From Candidatus Fermentithermobacillaceae bacterium UBA3907 (GTDB taxonomy: Bacteria; Bacillota; Sulfobacillia; Fermentithermobacillales; Fermentithermobacillaceae): DNA of 19,142 nt. Below are positions 1-8,018 of the stretch, piece after piece. Position 1 is the stretch's first letter; every line of letters starts with the position of its first letter. A program made the position numbers and the translations under genes. Under the pieces are notes generated by a model. It saw only the letters and a list, made by a program, of their open reading frames with translations. It searched no databases and had not been told where the DNA came from. Where the stretch lies: positions 6,836 to 25,977 of the forward strand of contig DGFF01000140.1 of assembly GCA_002391545.1 (NCBI GenBank), given 5' to 3'.

Positions 1-1188
1 CTTTCGAACAAAACCTCCGACGACCAATGGGCTACTCCTTTAAATGGCCAAGAGAATACTTTTGCTTCCCTGACCTATGGAGATAATCTAAAATTCGGCA
101 ACCCGGAAGATGCAGGTTTTGATCCAGGGAAGCTGGAAAGAGCCTTTCAAGTAGTAGGAGACACTGTAGGAGACGGAGAAGGACCTATCCCTGGAGCAGT
201 TTCAGTTGTAATAAGAAACGGTATAACCATATGGCCAAGATGCTGGGGATGGGCTGTAAGAAAACCAGAAAAGATAGCTATGACCCCTTACACGGTATTT
301 GATATGGCTTCTTTGACCAAAGTCATGGCAACTACTCCTAGCATTCTGTTATTAACCGAAAGGGCCATGTTGCGCCTGGACGATCCTGTTTGTATGTTCA
401 TACCGGAATTCGGTTGTGGAGGAAAAGAGTACATTACAATAAGGCATCTTTTGACCCATACTTCAGGCCTACCAGACCACATCAAATTCTGGGAACAAGG
501 ACTCAAGGGGAAAGAAATCATAGACGCCATCTGCAACCTCAATCTCCCTGAAAATTCAGAACCTGGAACCCATGTGCTTTACAGTGATCTGGGTTTTATC
601 ATTCTCGCAGAAATAGTTTATAGAATAACTGGCTCTGATATAGCAGAGTTTTCAAAGCGTGAAGTATTCGAACCCTTAGGGATGAAAAGCACAGGCTTTC
701 TTCCCCTGGATTCTATGAAGAAAATGGTGGCCGCAACTGAGTACCGAGAAGACCTGGGACGTGTTATGTGGGGACAAGTACACGATGAAAATGCGTACGC
801 CTTAGGCGAAATCGCCGGGCATGCCGGATTGTTCAGCACCCCTTTGGATACTGCAATATACGCCCAAATGTGGTTAAACCCAGATAAAGGATCTGTCCTA
901 AGCAAAGCTGCCATACAGACTGCCATTAGAGAACAGGTAAATCTAGAAGAACGCCGAGGATTGGGTTGGATGCTCACATCAAGAACCTTTTGTTCTGGCG
1001 GGGATTTTCTATCTGATAGCGCTTTTGGGCATACGGGCTTTACAGGCACAAGCCTATGGTGCGACCCTGAGAAGAATCTGGCCATTATTCTGCTTACAAA
1101 CAGGGTCCACGCTGGACGCGAGGGTACATCCCACATAAGATTGCGCGCGAGGTTTGCCAACGCTGTGTGTGCAGCTATACGCGCATAG
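1..1188 (+). CDS. AmiE/YbbE-like serine beta-lactamase-family hydrolase (5' end outside window)
   Basis: The frame is open from the first base, so the gene is partial at its 5' end; 395 residues are visible, against roughly 440 for the YbbE/AmiE family. The class C beta-lactamase/penicillin-binding fold is shown by the active-site tetrad SLTK (visible residues about 104-107), the second motif YSD (about 194-196) and HTG (about 344-346, the KTG-box equivalent). The segment VHDENAYALGEIAGHAGLFS is typical of the homologues that sit next to nagZ in Bacilli. In Bacillus subtilis the neighbour AmiE is an N-acetylmuramyl-L-alanine amidase that removes stem peptides from muropeptides. The same role is inferred here from the directly following nagZ and anmK. 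Whether it has a signal peptide cannot be seen because the N-terminus is missing. It could instead be another beta-lactamase-fold esterase or peptidase. The family call is firm; the substrate is an inference. Confidence 0.85.
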   Translation, partial: LSNKTSDDQWATPLNGQENTFASLTYGDNLKFGNPEDAGFDPGKLERAFQVVGDTVGDGEGPIPGAVSVVIRNGITIWPRCWGWAVRKPEKIAMTPYTVFDMASLTKVMATTPSILLLTERAMLRLDDPVCMFIPEFGCGGKEYITIRHLLTHTSGLPDHIKFWEQGLKGKEIIDAICNLNLPENSEPGTHVLYSDLGFIILAEIVYRITGSDIAEFSKREVFEPLGMKSTGFLPLDSMKKMVAATEYREDLGRVMWGQVHDENAYALGEIAGHAGLFSTPLDTAIYAQMWLNPDKGSVLSKAAIQTAIREQVNLEERRGLGWMLTSRTFCSGGDFLSDSAFGHTGFTGTSLWCDPEKNLAIILLTNRVHAGREGTSHIRLRARFANAVCAAIRA

Positions 1189-1194
1189 GGAGGA
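1188..1194 (+). promoter_or_regulatory. Shine-Dalgarno site fixing a TTG start for nagZ
   Basis: GGGAGGA begins at the last base of the upstream stop codon and lies 7-8 nt before TTG at 1202. An in-frame ATG at 1154 lies inside the upstream gene and would add 16 residues unlike the family's N-terminus. The TTG start is therefore preferred. Confidence 0.75.
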
Positions 1195-1201
1195 ATTCAA
1201 T

Positions 1202-2761
1202 TTGGCAAGCTTAAGCATTGAACAAAAAGTGGGCCAGGTTTTCATATTCGGATTCCCAGGAACAGATCCTAGGCAGGGCATCTCCTTAATAGAGGAATTC
1301 TGCCCTGGCGGAATAATATATTTCAGTAGAAACTGCAGTACGGTTCAAGATACAAGTTGTCTTTCCTCTCGGCTGCAAAAGTGCGCATCTCAGACAGGCC
1401 CAGGAATTCCACTTTTTATAGCTGCAGATCAAGAAGGGGGGCTAGTGTCAAGGCTAAGTCAAGATGGCCCTACAATGCCTGGACCAATGGCTTTAGCTGC
1501 AGCGGTAGATGATAAAAGCTTGGGTCTGGTTTCAGATGTTTCCCAAGCCATGGCTACACAACTCAGGGCTGCAGGAATTAATATGAACTTGGCTCCTGTC
1601 CTGGACGTAAACAACAACCCTAAGAATCCAGTAATTGGCATAAGATCTTTTGGTGAAGATCCAAAATCAGTTGCCCGATTAGGAGTAGAAGCAATCAAAG
1701 GTTCCCTCTCAGGGGGCATCATCCCTGTAGGCAAGCACTTTCCAGGGCATGGCAACACATCTGTAGACTCCCACCTAGATTTACCTGTAGTGAACCAATC
1801 CCTGAAAGAACTCGAATCTTGCGAACTGATTCCTTTTAAAGCGGCTATAAAAGCAGGTATCCCCGCTATAATGTCGGCTCACATCATATTTACACCCCTT
1901 GACGCGCAAAAGCCAGCTACTTTGTCTTACCCTGTCCTAACGGGACTTTTAAGAAACAAGCTAAAATTCCAAGGCTTGATCATTACCGATTGCATGGAAA
2001 TGAACGCTGTAGTTAAGCATGTAGGCACGGCAAACGGAGCGGTAGAAGCTTTCAAGGCAGGTTGCGATCTGCTTCTAGTTTCACACACATATGAACTTCA
2101 GAAAGAATCGTACTTCGCAGTATTGCAAGGGGTTAAGTCAGGAGAAATTTCTGAAGCGCGCCTTGATGACTCTGTAGAGCGCATACTCAACTTCAAAAAA
2201 AGTTTTAAGATACCCAATGCTCTTCCAACCGAATCAGCCTATGATAGACGATTTAAAGAACTATCAGAATACTTACATGAACGTTCCATAACCTTGGTTA
2301 AAGATCATAATAACTTAGTGCCCCTGCGACAAGATAAGGAGCAGACTCTCAAACTTTGCATCGTTGCTCAGGAATCTACCTTACTCCCCCAAACTGACTT
2401 GGTGAAATCCTTAAATGCCCTGCACGATGGGTTAGAAATTGCAGAAGTGCTTATGGGAGATCCAAAAGCCATAGACAAATGCATTTCCTCATCTGAATCA
2501 GTAAGGGCAACTATAGTGTTGAGTAGAAATGCTGCAAACGACGAAAAGCAAGCCGATTTCATTCGATCCTTAATAAAGCAAGTAGATAACGTAATCCTTG
2601 TAGCTACGCAAAATCCTTACGATATATCGGTGGCGCCTGAGGTGCCTGCGTATATATGCACGTACGGAAGCCATAGGGAAGCTATGGATGCTCTGGCCAA
2701 AATATTGCTAGGGGTTGCAAAACCCACAGGAAGGCTTCCTGTAACTATAGGAGGGCTATAG
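1202..2761 (+). CDS. nagZ: NagZ beta-N-acetylglucosaminidase (GH3)
   Basis: A glycoside hydrolase family 3 enzyme of 519 residues that removes GlcNAc from GlcNAc-MurNAc or GlcNAc-anhydroMurNAc peptidoglycan fragments. Visible marks are AADQEGG (74-80) in the sugar-binding barrel, the NagZ loop KHFPGHG (178-184) followed by D189 and H191 (the Asp-His acid/base dyad particular to NagZ), and ITDCMEM with nucleophile candidate D263. Residues after about 370 form a second domain, as in Bacillus NagZ; Gram-negative NagZ has the barrel only. The N-terminus goes straight into the first barrel strand (VGQVFIFGF, 10-18) with no signal peptide or lipobox, whereas the Bacillus subtilis enzyme is exported. 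A cytoplasmic location is therefore inferred. It starts 13 bp after the amiE-like stop and is followed 2 bp later by anmK, so one operon is likely. Confidence 0.93.
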   Translation: MASLSIEQKVGQVFIFGFPGTDPRQGISLIEEFCPGGIIYFSRNCSTVQDTSCLSSRLQKCASQTGPGIPLFIAADQEGGLVSRLSQDGPTMPGPMALAAAVDDKSLGLVSDVSQAMATQLRAAGINMNLAPVLDVNNNPKNPVIGIRSFGEDPKSVARLGVEAIKGSLSGGIIPVGKHFPGHGNTSVDSHLDLPVVNQSLKELESCELIPFKAAIKAGIPAIMSAHIIFTPLDAQKPATLSYPVLTGLLRNKLKFQGLIITDCMEMNAVVKHVGTANGAVEAFKAGCDLLLVSHTYELQKESYFAVLQGVKSGEISEARLDDSVERILNFKKSFKIPNALPTESAYDRRFKELSEYLHERSITLVKDHNNLVPLRQDKEQTLKLCIVAQESTLLPQTDLVKSLNALHDGLEIAEVLMGDPKAIDKCISSSESVRATIVLSRNAANDEKQADFIRSLIKQVDNVILVATQNPYDISVAPEVPAYICTYGSHREAMDALAKILLGVAKPTGRLPVTIGGL

Positions 2762-2763
2762 CC

Positions 2764-3990
2764 GTGGATCTACTTACATCTGCTCGGGTCAAGCCTTCAC
2801 GTCTCATAGTAGGACTCATGTCTGGCACTTCTGCCGATGGAATAGACGCGTGTCTTTGCAGAATAAAAGGCTTTGGCGTCCAAACCGCGGCAGAAATAGA
2901 GCATTTTTCGTCCCTTAAGTATCCTGAAACTTTGAAACACATGATTACAAGTGACTTAAATAACCTTGGCTTAGAAGATATTGCTAGGCTTAATTTTTTC
3001 CTAGGAAATCTGCTAGCCCAAGCAGCCCTAAAGTGCATAGAAGAAGCAGGTTACGCCATTTGGGAAATCGACGCCATATCGTCCCACGGACAAACCCTGA
3101 TCCATCTGCCTGATTGCCATCATAGGGTATTGCCTATACCAGCTACACTTCAAATAGGGGATATATCGGTAATAGCTCAACTTACCGGCATACTTACTAT
3201 AGGAGATTTTCGCCCTGCAGATATGGCCCAAGGAGGTCAAGGTGCTCCCCTCGTCCCTTATGCAGACTTTGTCATGTTTCGTCACGATGACTTAGGTAAG
3301 ATCGTACAAAATATTGGAGGAATATCGAACTTAACTTATTTGCCTCCATCGTGCTCACTGGACGATGTGATCGCCTTCGATACCGGTCCCGGTAATATGG
3401 TTATAGATGCTACCATAAATCTTCTCACTAAAGGAAACTTATCCATGGACACTGACGGCGAAATCGCTAATTCAGGCACTGTGAACCGTGAGTTCCTTTC
3501 TCATCTTCTCTCTTCCGACTATTTCTACAAACCTCCTCCTAAATCCACAGGCCGCGAATTGTTTGGTATCCAATATACGCAAAGAATAATCGGAGAATAT
3601 AAGGGATTCATTCAAAAACAAGGAGTAGTTTGGGACATAAAAGAGCATTTTAAGGACATTGTGGCTACAGTGTCGGAACTTACGGTCCAGACAATAGTTT
3701 ACAGTTATAAAACGTGGGTCGCTCCTCGAGGGCCAATTGACCAGGTAATCTTAGGCGGGGGCGGCGCCTATAATTTATACCTAGTCCGGCGATTGAAGGA
3801 AGAATTAGAATCTATGGACCCAAATATACAGGTTTTGACCCACGAAGACATAGGAATCCCTAACACAGCCAAAGAGGCTTTGGCTTTTTGCATTTTGGGT
3901 AATGAGGTTATCGGCCTTAAGCCCAATAATGTACCATCTGCCACGGGAGCACAGAAACCTGTTATATTAGGCAAGGTCGCATTTCCCTAA
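2764..3990 (+). CDS. anmK: Anhydro-N-acetylmuramic acid kinase AnmK
   Basis: AnmK opens and phosphorylates 1,6-anhydro-MurNAc with ATP to give MurNAc-6-phosphate, a cytoplasmic cell-wall recycling step; MurQ would act next. The 408-residue protein shows the sugar-kinase/actin-like ATP motif GLMSGTSADGID (17-28), SSHGQT (106-111), GDFR (147-150), the family loop GGQGAPLVP (157-165), QNIGGISNL (182-190) and AFDTGPGNMVID (204-215). The start is GTG, preceded by AGGAGGG at 2749-2755 with an 8-nt spacer. Only two bases separate it from the nagZ stop, which implies translational coupling. It is slightly longer than the common 370-390 residues. Its presence implies the cell makes anhydro-muropeptides with lytic transglycosylases. 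Confidence 0.95.
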   Translation: MDLLTSARVKPSRLIVGLMSGTSADGIDACLCRIKGFGVQTAAEIEHFSSLKYPETLKHMITSDLNNLGLEDIARLNFFLGNLLAQAALKCIEEAGYAIWEIDAISSHGQTLIHLPDCHHRVLPIPATLQIGDISVIAQLTGILTIGDFRPADMAQGGQGAPLVPYADFVMFRHDDLGKIVQNIGGISNLTYLPPSCSLDDVIAFDTGPGNMVIDATINLLTKGNLSMDTDGEIANSGTVNREFLSHLLSSDYFYKPPPKSTGRELFGIQYTQRIIGEYKGFIQKQGVVWDIKEHFKDIVATVSELTVQTIVYSYKTWVAPRGPIDQVILGGGGAYNLYLVRRLKEELESMDPNIQVLTHEDIGIPNTAKEALAFCILGNEVIGLKPNNVPSATGAQKPVILGKVAFP

Positions 3991-4030
3991 AACATGTCAT
4001 ATAAATAAAACGCAAAAGAAGGTAGCGCAA

Positions 4031-4939
4031 ATGAATGAGGATTTTCTTGGCCAATACGTGCAATTTCCTGAAGACCAACCCTTAATCAATGGATGTGGCT
4101 TACCTGAATCAGAAGACCTAATATCTCCTAAAAAAATCATAGAAAATTTAGATACAGTTTTCATGGGACGAAACATCTTCTATACTACCAGTACAATCTC
4201 GACCAATGAAGATGCCAAAATCCTCGCGCCCGGCGCCCAAGACGGTACCCTAGTTATAGCTGAAACTCAAACTGGCGGAAAAGGAAGGTTGGGGCGGCGC
4301 TGGGAATCTCCTTTGGGAGGCATATTTATGTCTCTAATATTAAAACCTCAAATCGATCCAGCTAAGACGCCAAGTTTGGCCATACCCGTAGGTTACTCCA
4401 TAGCAAAAACTTTGGAGAAAGACTACAGTTTGCTTACTCAGGTTAAATGGCCGAACGATGTCTTAGTAAACGGCCGAAAAGTAGCAGGGATCTTGTGTGA
4501 AATGAAAGTGGGCGTAAACCGCATTTCATACGTGATTGTAGGAATTGGAGTCAATGCCAATATAGAACTTGCATCCATGCCTGAAGATGTACGATCCAAA
4601 TCCGCTTCCCTCTGTGAAGAGGCTGGACAAGTCATAGTTAGAGAACACCTCATAGCGAACATACTCAATACCTTTGAGCCCGTGTATTTTCAATTCCTAG
4701 ATAGCGGATTAGAACCTCTCCTTTCGGAAATAGAGCAAATTCTAGCTTATAAGGGGCACAAGGTTGTAGTGGAAAACACGGCACATGGTACCCACCAATC
4801 AGAAAGCGGTATACTCCAAGGGCTAGATAAGGACGGAAGATTGATCTTGAGCACATCTGAAGGTATCCAAAAGGCTTTTTCTGCAGGCGATGTGTCTCTC
4901 AGACAAGTGGTCGAGCCCAATATTGGTGAGTGCCTATGA
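4031..4939 (+). CDS. birA: Biotin--[acetyl-CoA-carboxylase] ligase, no N-terminal repressor domain
   Basis: Biotin-protein ligase of 302 residues that makes biotinyl-AMP and transfers biotin to carboxylase carrier domains. Motifs are TSTISTNEDA (53-62, substrate loop), the biotinyl-AMP loop GGKGRLGRRW (82-91), KWPNDV and the following KVAGILCE of the catalytic core, and a C-terminal SH3-like domain from about residue 237 to 293. The roughly 37 residues before the catalytic core are short and acidic and show no helix-turn-helix, so this looks like a monofunctional (group I) ligase that does not repress biotin genes itself. The start ATG has AAGAAGG at 4016-4022 with an 8-nt spacer, weaker than its neighbours. 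It lies 40 bp after anmK and may be the last gene of that operon, although its function is unrelated. Confidence 0.92.
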   Translation: MNEDFLGQYVQFPEDQPLINGCGLPESEDLISPKKIIENLDTVFMGRNIFYTTSTISTNEDAKILAPGAQDGTLVIAETQTGGKGRLGRRWESPLGGIFMSLILKPQIDPAKTPSLAIPVGYSIAKTLEKDYSLLTQVKWPNDVLVNGRKVAGILCEMKVGVNRISYVIVGIGVNANIELASMPEDVRSKSASLCEEAGQVIVREHLIANILNTFEPVYFQFLDSGLEPLLSEIEQILAYKGHKVVVENTAHGTHQSESGILQGLDKDGRLILSTSEGIQKAFSAGDVSLRQVVEPNIGECL

Positions 4940-4966
4940 GAACGCATATCTGGTCCCATAGGCACT
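4929..4966. terminator. Hairpin between convergent birA and dppA
   Basis: AGTGCCTATG at 4929-4938 is exactly complementary in reverse to CATAGGCACT at 4957-4966, a perfect 10-bp stem with an 18-nt loop. The birA stop codon (4937-4939) overlaps the left arm, and the dppA stop lies 10 bp beyond the right arm. No T-tract follows on either strand, so it is not a textbook intrinsic terminator. Its position between convergent genes favours a bidirectional terminator or 3'-end protecting stem. Confidence 0.5.
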
Positions 4967-4975
4967 ACAAATCTG

Positions 4976-5779
4976 CTAAGCCAAAGATATCATAGTTCTG
5001 GCTCCACGATATGCTTCTAGATAATCCTCTCCAGTAAACTGAACAGTTACCGGATCTATCCTAACTGCTCCTGGCATTATTGCTGCACGATCAGCTTGCC
5101 CTGAGGTGTGGAATTGTACCTTTACCGTACATGGGGCCGGCGGAGTTAGCGGCTTGTACTCAGAAAGGTTTCTTAGAGCATGTGCCACTTTTTCCCTGAT
5201 GAGTTCTTGAGCTTTTTCAGGGTGCAGGCATAAAGCCGCAAACTGGCTGCGTGGCTCCTTAACAGCAACCGTCTCCACATTGCCCAAAACTTCTATAGCT
5301 TCCGCAGTGACTTCAGAATCACCTGACACGAATACAACAGGCACTCCATAAAAACCCGCTACAAGGGCGTTCATGCCTGTTTCGCCCATTACCTTGTCCT
5401 CAACTACGTACTTTTCCACCTGTCCTGAATAGGTATGGTTCAGCACTCCCAATGAAGACGCTTTGGAATGATACCCTACAAAAATAACTGCATCGAAGTC
5501 GGGTCCTATTCCCTCCATCATTGACAAAGGCTTCGAAGAACCGCTAATAAGCTTGACTCTGGGGTCCAGCTCCTCGATTACAATGTTTCGCATGCCCCCA
5601 TGGGAATCGTTCATAACCACCTCTTGGGCACCTGCGTCAAAAGCGCCTAGTGCGGCGGCATTAGCCTCTTTGGTCATGATCTTTCTAAACCGTTCGTAGC
5701 CATCTTTCCCATACTCTGTGTGATCCCAAGCAACTACCCCTGAAATACCCTCCATATCTACTGAAATAAATACTTTCAT
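4976..5779 (-). CDS. dppA: DppA-type D-aminopeptidase (peptidase family M55)
   Basis: Zinc peptidase of 267 residues matching the Bacillus subtilis D-aminopeptidase DppA, which cleaves N-terminal D-amino acids, for example from D-Ala-D-Ala and D-Ala-Gly-Gly. The zinc ligands appear at the same numbers as in that enzyme as I recall it: D8 and E10 (ISVDMEG), H60 (NDSHGG), H104 (VGYHSK) and E133 (MGETGMN), with the catalytic candidate H115 in LNHTYSG. No signal peptide is visible, so it is cytoplasmic. The start ATG follows GGAG by 9 nt, with AAGG directly next to it. No permease genes of a dpp operon are present. The gene lies 195 bp downstream of the fapA-like gene on the same strand and converges on the recycling operon. 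A role in salvaging D-amino acids from cell-wall peptides fits the neighbourhood but is inferred. Confidence 0.92.
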   Translation of the reverse strand: MKVFISVDMEGISGVVAWDHTEYGKDGYERFRKIMTKEANAAALGAFDAGAQEVVMNDSHGGMRNIVIEELDPRVKLISGSSKPLSMMEGIGPDFDAVIFVGYHSKASSLGVLNHTYSGQVEKYVVEDKVMGETGMNALVAGFYGVPVVFVSGDSEVTAEAIEVLGNVETVAVKEPRSQFAALCLHPEKAQELIREKVAHALRNLSEYKPLTPPAPCTVKVQFHTSGQADRAAIMPGAVRIDPVTVQFTGEDYLEAYRGARTMISLA

Positions 5780-5974
5780 CCTTAATCACTCCAGACTTTT
5801 TGAATTTTGCTCACTGGCAAACAGATGTGACTTCTCTACCTAGGTATTTTTTCCCTGCTTTACATCTAAAATCGCGCATTTGACCTAGATTTGCATTCAA
5901 GATATAGCGGCTACATTAATAAACGTCAGACCCGGTTAGGAGGGGATAATCACAGTGAAAGGGACGCTTAGGTT

Positions 5975-7777
5975 CTAAACATCTACCTCGATAGTACCCG
6001 TACTGCTTTGGATAATCAGTTTGTCCTTCCGTATGCTGGCCTTTACTGAGTGCATAGCGTTCTCAGTTCGTATTCTTGTGCGTCCGAAGACAAAAGACGT
6101 ATTCGGATACACTGTACCCGCAATAATGGTACCTGTTTCCGAAACCCTAAGTATGGTAGCTGCTGAACCCTGACTACCCGCAGCATTAACTTGGATCAAC
6201 TCAGTAGCATATACCTTGCTTCCTCGGACCAGCCCTGGTGACCCCTGCACCTTTACCGCTCTACCTGCAGATATATCTGAGTACAAAACTCCTTGTCCAG
6301 TAACCACAACATCCCTTGAGGCGTTAACGGTTGAGTTTTGGATGTATGGTACTATTACGTCAGATTGTCCCGCTAATATCTCCGAGTCGACCCACGTCCT
6401 CACTATCGCCAAGTCTTCGCTTACTGCTCGGGTCCGTTCGAAAACAGTGCCGCTACCATCTGTTAACTTGTCCCTGGTCCGCAAAATTCCATCTCTAACT
6501 TCTTCAGGTAATGTGGAGAGGTCTTCTTTGTAGAAATCGGCTAGAACCATGATGAGTTCGCGAAAATAGTCGAACAACACTCCAGGGTCGCACAATCTGC
6601 GCACCTGTTCAGCGCTTACCTCGACGCCAAATTCCTCAATTAACCTACTAGCCTGTCTTTCGATTTCTAAGATCGTGTCTATACGCTCTTCTACAGATTC
6701 GAGCATGGTGTTCCACTTCTGTACCCATTGGACATCTTTACCGGCGGATATTTCAGACTTGAAAACATTTCCCAGTATTTTAATGGTCCCCCACGACTTT
6801 AGTTGAGCTCCTGTGACTGTTCCACCTATTTCCAGGGTGCTCTCACACTCGACTTTCGTGCCCTCGGCCACATTGCCAGTAATATGCACGCCCCCTGAAG
6901 CCTTAATGTTCCCTGAACTAAGGTCCACGTCCCCTCTGTGAAAAAATATCTCGTCGACTTCGATTATGCCCGAAGATTCGCTGTACTTAGGACAACCTGA
7001 AATAGTGGCAATGGCAAAAGTTATTCCTTCCTCTTCGTGGAGCCTTACACCTTTTCCGGCTCTAAATGGAGGGTCCTTGGGTTTCGCAGGAGGAATCGGT
7101 TTGCCGGTCACAGTCATGCCTGGAACACCTGTAACAGGCAATGTTTTCACTGCAATCACTTCGCCTGCTTTCACGTCAGGAATCCGAACTGATTCTCTAA
7201 AGTCTACCTGTAGTTCATCTATGGGTAGATCTATAACCTTTTCAAGGGGAACAACAAATTCTATCTTGCCATCTTTCCCGGGCACGCTTGGCCGCCCTTT
7301 AGCGATCAAAACCGGTTCAGTGGGTTTTTCCTCACATGCTCTTACACACGCCTCAACGTCTAAGCCAAATTCTATGCCCATTTTTTTGGCCGATTCAATG
7401 ATCCCTTTCGGATCCAATTCTGCAGGTACAACATGGGATTCAACCTCGAGTCTAAGATAGTTAGAAGGAGGGCTGTCTTTTAGCTCATAGTAAACCCCAT
7501 CGGTCACATCTAATATAAGATAAGCTTCAAGTCCATCGTTAGCTATTTGAATCTTATACGAATACACTGGATCCTTATTTAGGGGGATTACGGTTATCTC
7601 CGAAGATTCAAACACTTGCGCTTCACCGTCTACCACGTTCCCAGAGATAACAACCTCTACTCCATGTGTAGGCTTGATGGTAGCAGGTCTAGAGCCGGGG
7701 CTAGGATCTTTCACCTTTATCAAGCCTTGCTCAACCCATGCCAACCCCAGCGTCTCTCCGTCAAAACTCTGCTCCAT
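5975..7777 (-). CDS. FapA/DUF342 family protein
   Basis: A 600-residue protein with the DUF342 layout. It has an N-terminal region of mixed beta structure, then PSVPGKDGKIEF (about 163-174) and a VTGVPGMTVTGKPIP segment (about 210-225) typical of the family. Regular beta-helix repeats follow (about 280-350, with ITGNVAEGTKVE and LEIGGTVTG), then a charged helical, probably coiled-coil insertion (about 350-470), and a second beta-helix to the end. Family members (flagellar assembly protein A) are linked to polar flagella or to cell-surface polymer binding; the molecular role is poorly defined. No transmembrane segment or signal peptide is visible. The start ATG has GGGGG 7 nt upstream. No flagellar gene is present, so a flagellar role is not supported by context. 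It diverges from the two-gene unit starting at 8019 across a 241-bp gap. Confidence 0.82.
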   Translation of the reverse strand: MEQSFDGETLGLAWVEQGLIKVKDPSPGSRPATIKPTHGVEVVISGNVVDGEAQVFESSEITVIPLNKDPVYSYKIQIANDGLEAYLILDVTDGVYYELKDSPPSNYLRLEVESHVVPAELDPKGIIESAKKMGIEFGLDVEACVRACEEKPTEPVLIAKGRPSVPGKDGKIEFVVPLEKVIDLPIDELQVDFRESVRIPDVKAGEVIAVKTLPVTGVPGMTVTGKPIPPAKPKDPPFRAGKGVRLHEEEGITFAIATISGCPKYSESSGIIEVDEIFFHRGDVDLSSGNIKASGGVHITGNVAEGTKVECESTLEIGGTVTGAQLKSWGTIKILGNVFKSEISAGKDVQWVQKWNTMLESVEERIDTILEIERQASRLIEEFGVEVSAEQVRRLCDPGVLFDYFRELIMVLADFYKEDLSTLPEEVRDGILRTRDKLTDGSGTVFERTRAVSEDLAIVRTWVDSEILAGQSDVIVPYIQNSTVNASRDVVVTGQGVLYSDISAGRAVKVQGSPGLVRGSKVYATELIQVNAAGSQGSAATILRVSETGTIIAGTVYPNTSFVFGRTRIRTENAMHSVKASIRKDKLIIQSSTGTIEVDV

Positions 7778-7956
7778 TTAAGTTCCCCCGTTCTCATTAG
7801 TCTCACCTGTACGTTTAGGTCCACACGATAAAAGCAAATGAAAATCATCTTAAAAATAGGTAATCCTTTTCTTTATCTATCGGAATATATCCAAAGGAAA
7901 TTAACTGTTATTTGCAAGACTATCGCCCAAATATGCAAAAGACGCGAAATAATAGA

Positions 7957-7985
7957 TTGTCCCTTTCCTCATGTTGTGATAAACT
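7957..7985 (+). promoter_or_regulatory. Sigma-A-type promoter for the 8019/8503 gene pair
   Basis: The -35-like TTGTCC (7957-7962) and -10-like TAAACT (7980-7985) are separated by exactly 17 nt. TG at 7977-7978 gives an extended -10. Transcription would start near 7992, about 27 nt before the ATG. The rest of the 241-bp divergent gap (7778-8018) is AT-rich, and I found no convincing promoter in it for the leftward gene. Confidence 0.55.
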
Positions 7986-7992
7986 GAACCTG

Positions 7993-8007
7993 CTCATCGG
8001 TGATGAG
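7993..8007 (+). promoter_or_regulatory. Small hairpin overlapping a Shine-Dalgarno site
   Basis: CTCATC (7993-7998) pairs with GATGAG (8002-8007) around a 3-nt loop. It lies at the predicted 5' end of the transcript. The right arm covers the first bases of the Shine-Dalgarno GAGGAG (8005-8010), which stands 8 nt before the ATG at 8019. The inverted repeat is plainly visible; a translational control function is inferred. Confidence 0.35.
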
Positions 8008-8018
8008 GAGTGATAAAT

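Noticed and set aside
618..1160. Long antisense open frame opposite the AmiE-like gene
   Set aside because: It lies opposite a gene with intact catalytic motifs, has no ribosome site and no recognisable domain.
5780..5974. Gap between the FapA-like gene and dppA examined for a promoter or small RNA
   Set aside because: I found no convincing -35/-10 pair, terminator hairpin or RNA fold; only a TACCTAGGTA palindrome near 5840 without a loop.
5955..5978. Seven-residue frame on the + strand (GTG to TAA) behind a strong AGGAGGGG site
   Set aside because: It is antisense to the very end of the FapA-like gene and leads into no + strand gene, so it is not a credible leader peptide.
6966..7460. 164-codon + strand open frame inside the FapA-like gene
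   Set aside because: The opposite strand carries a full-length protein with clear family features; this frame is composition-driven.
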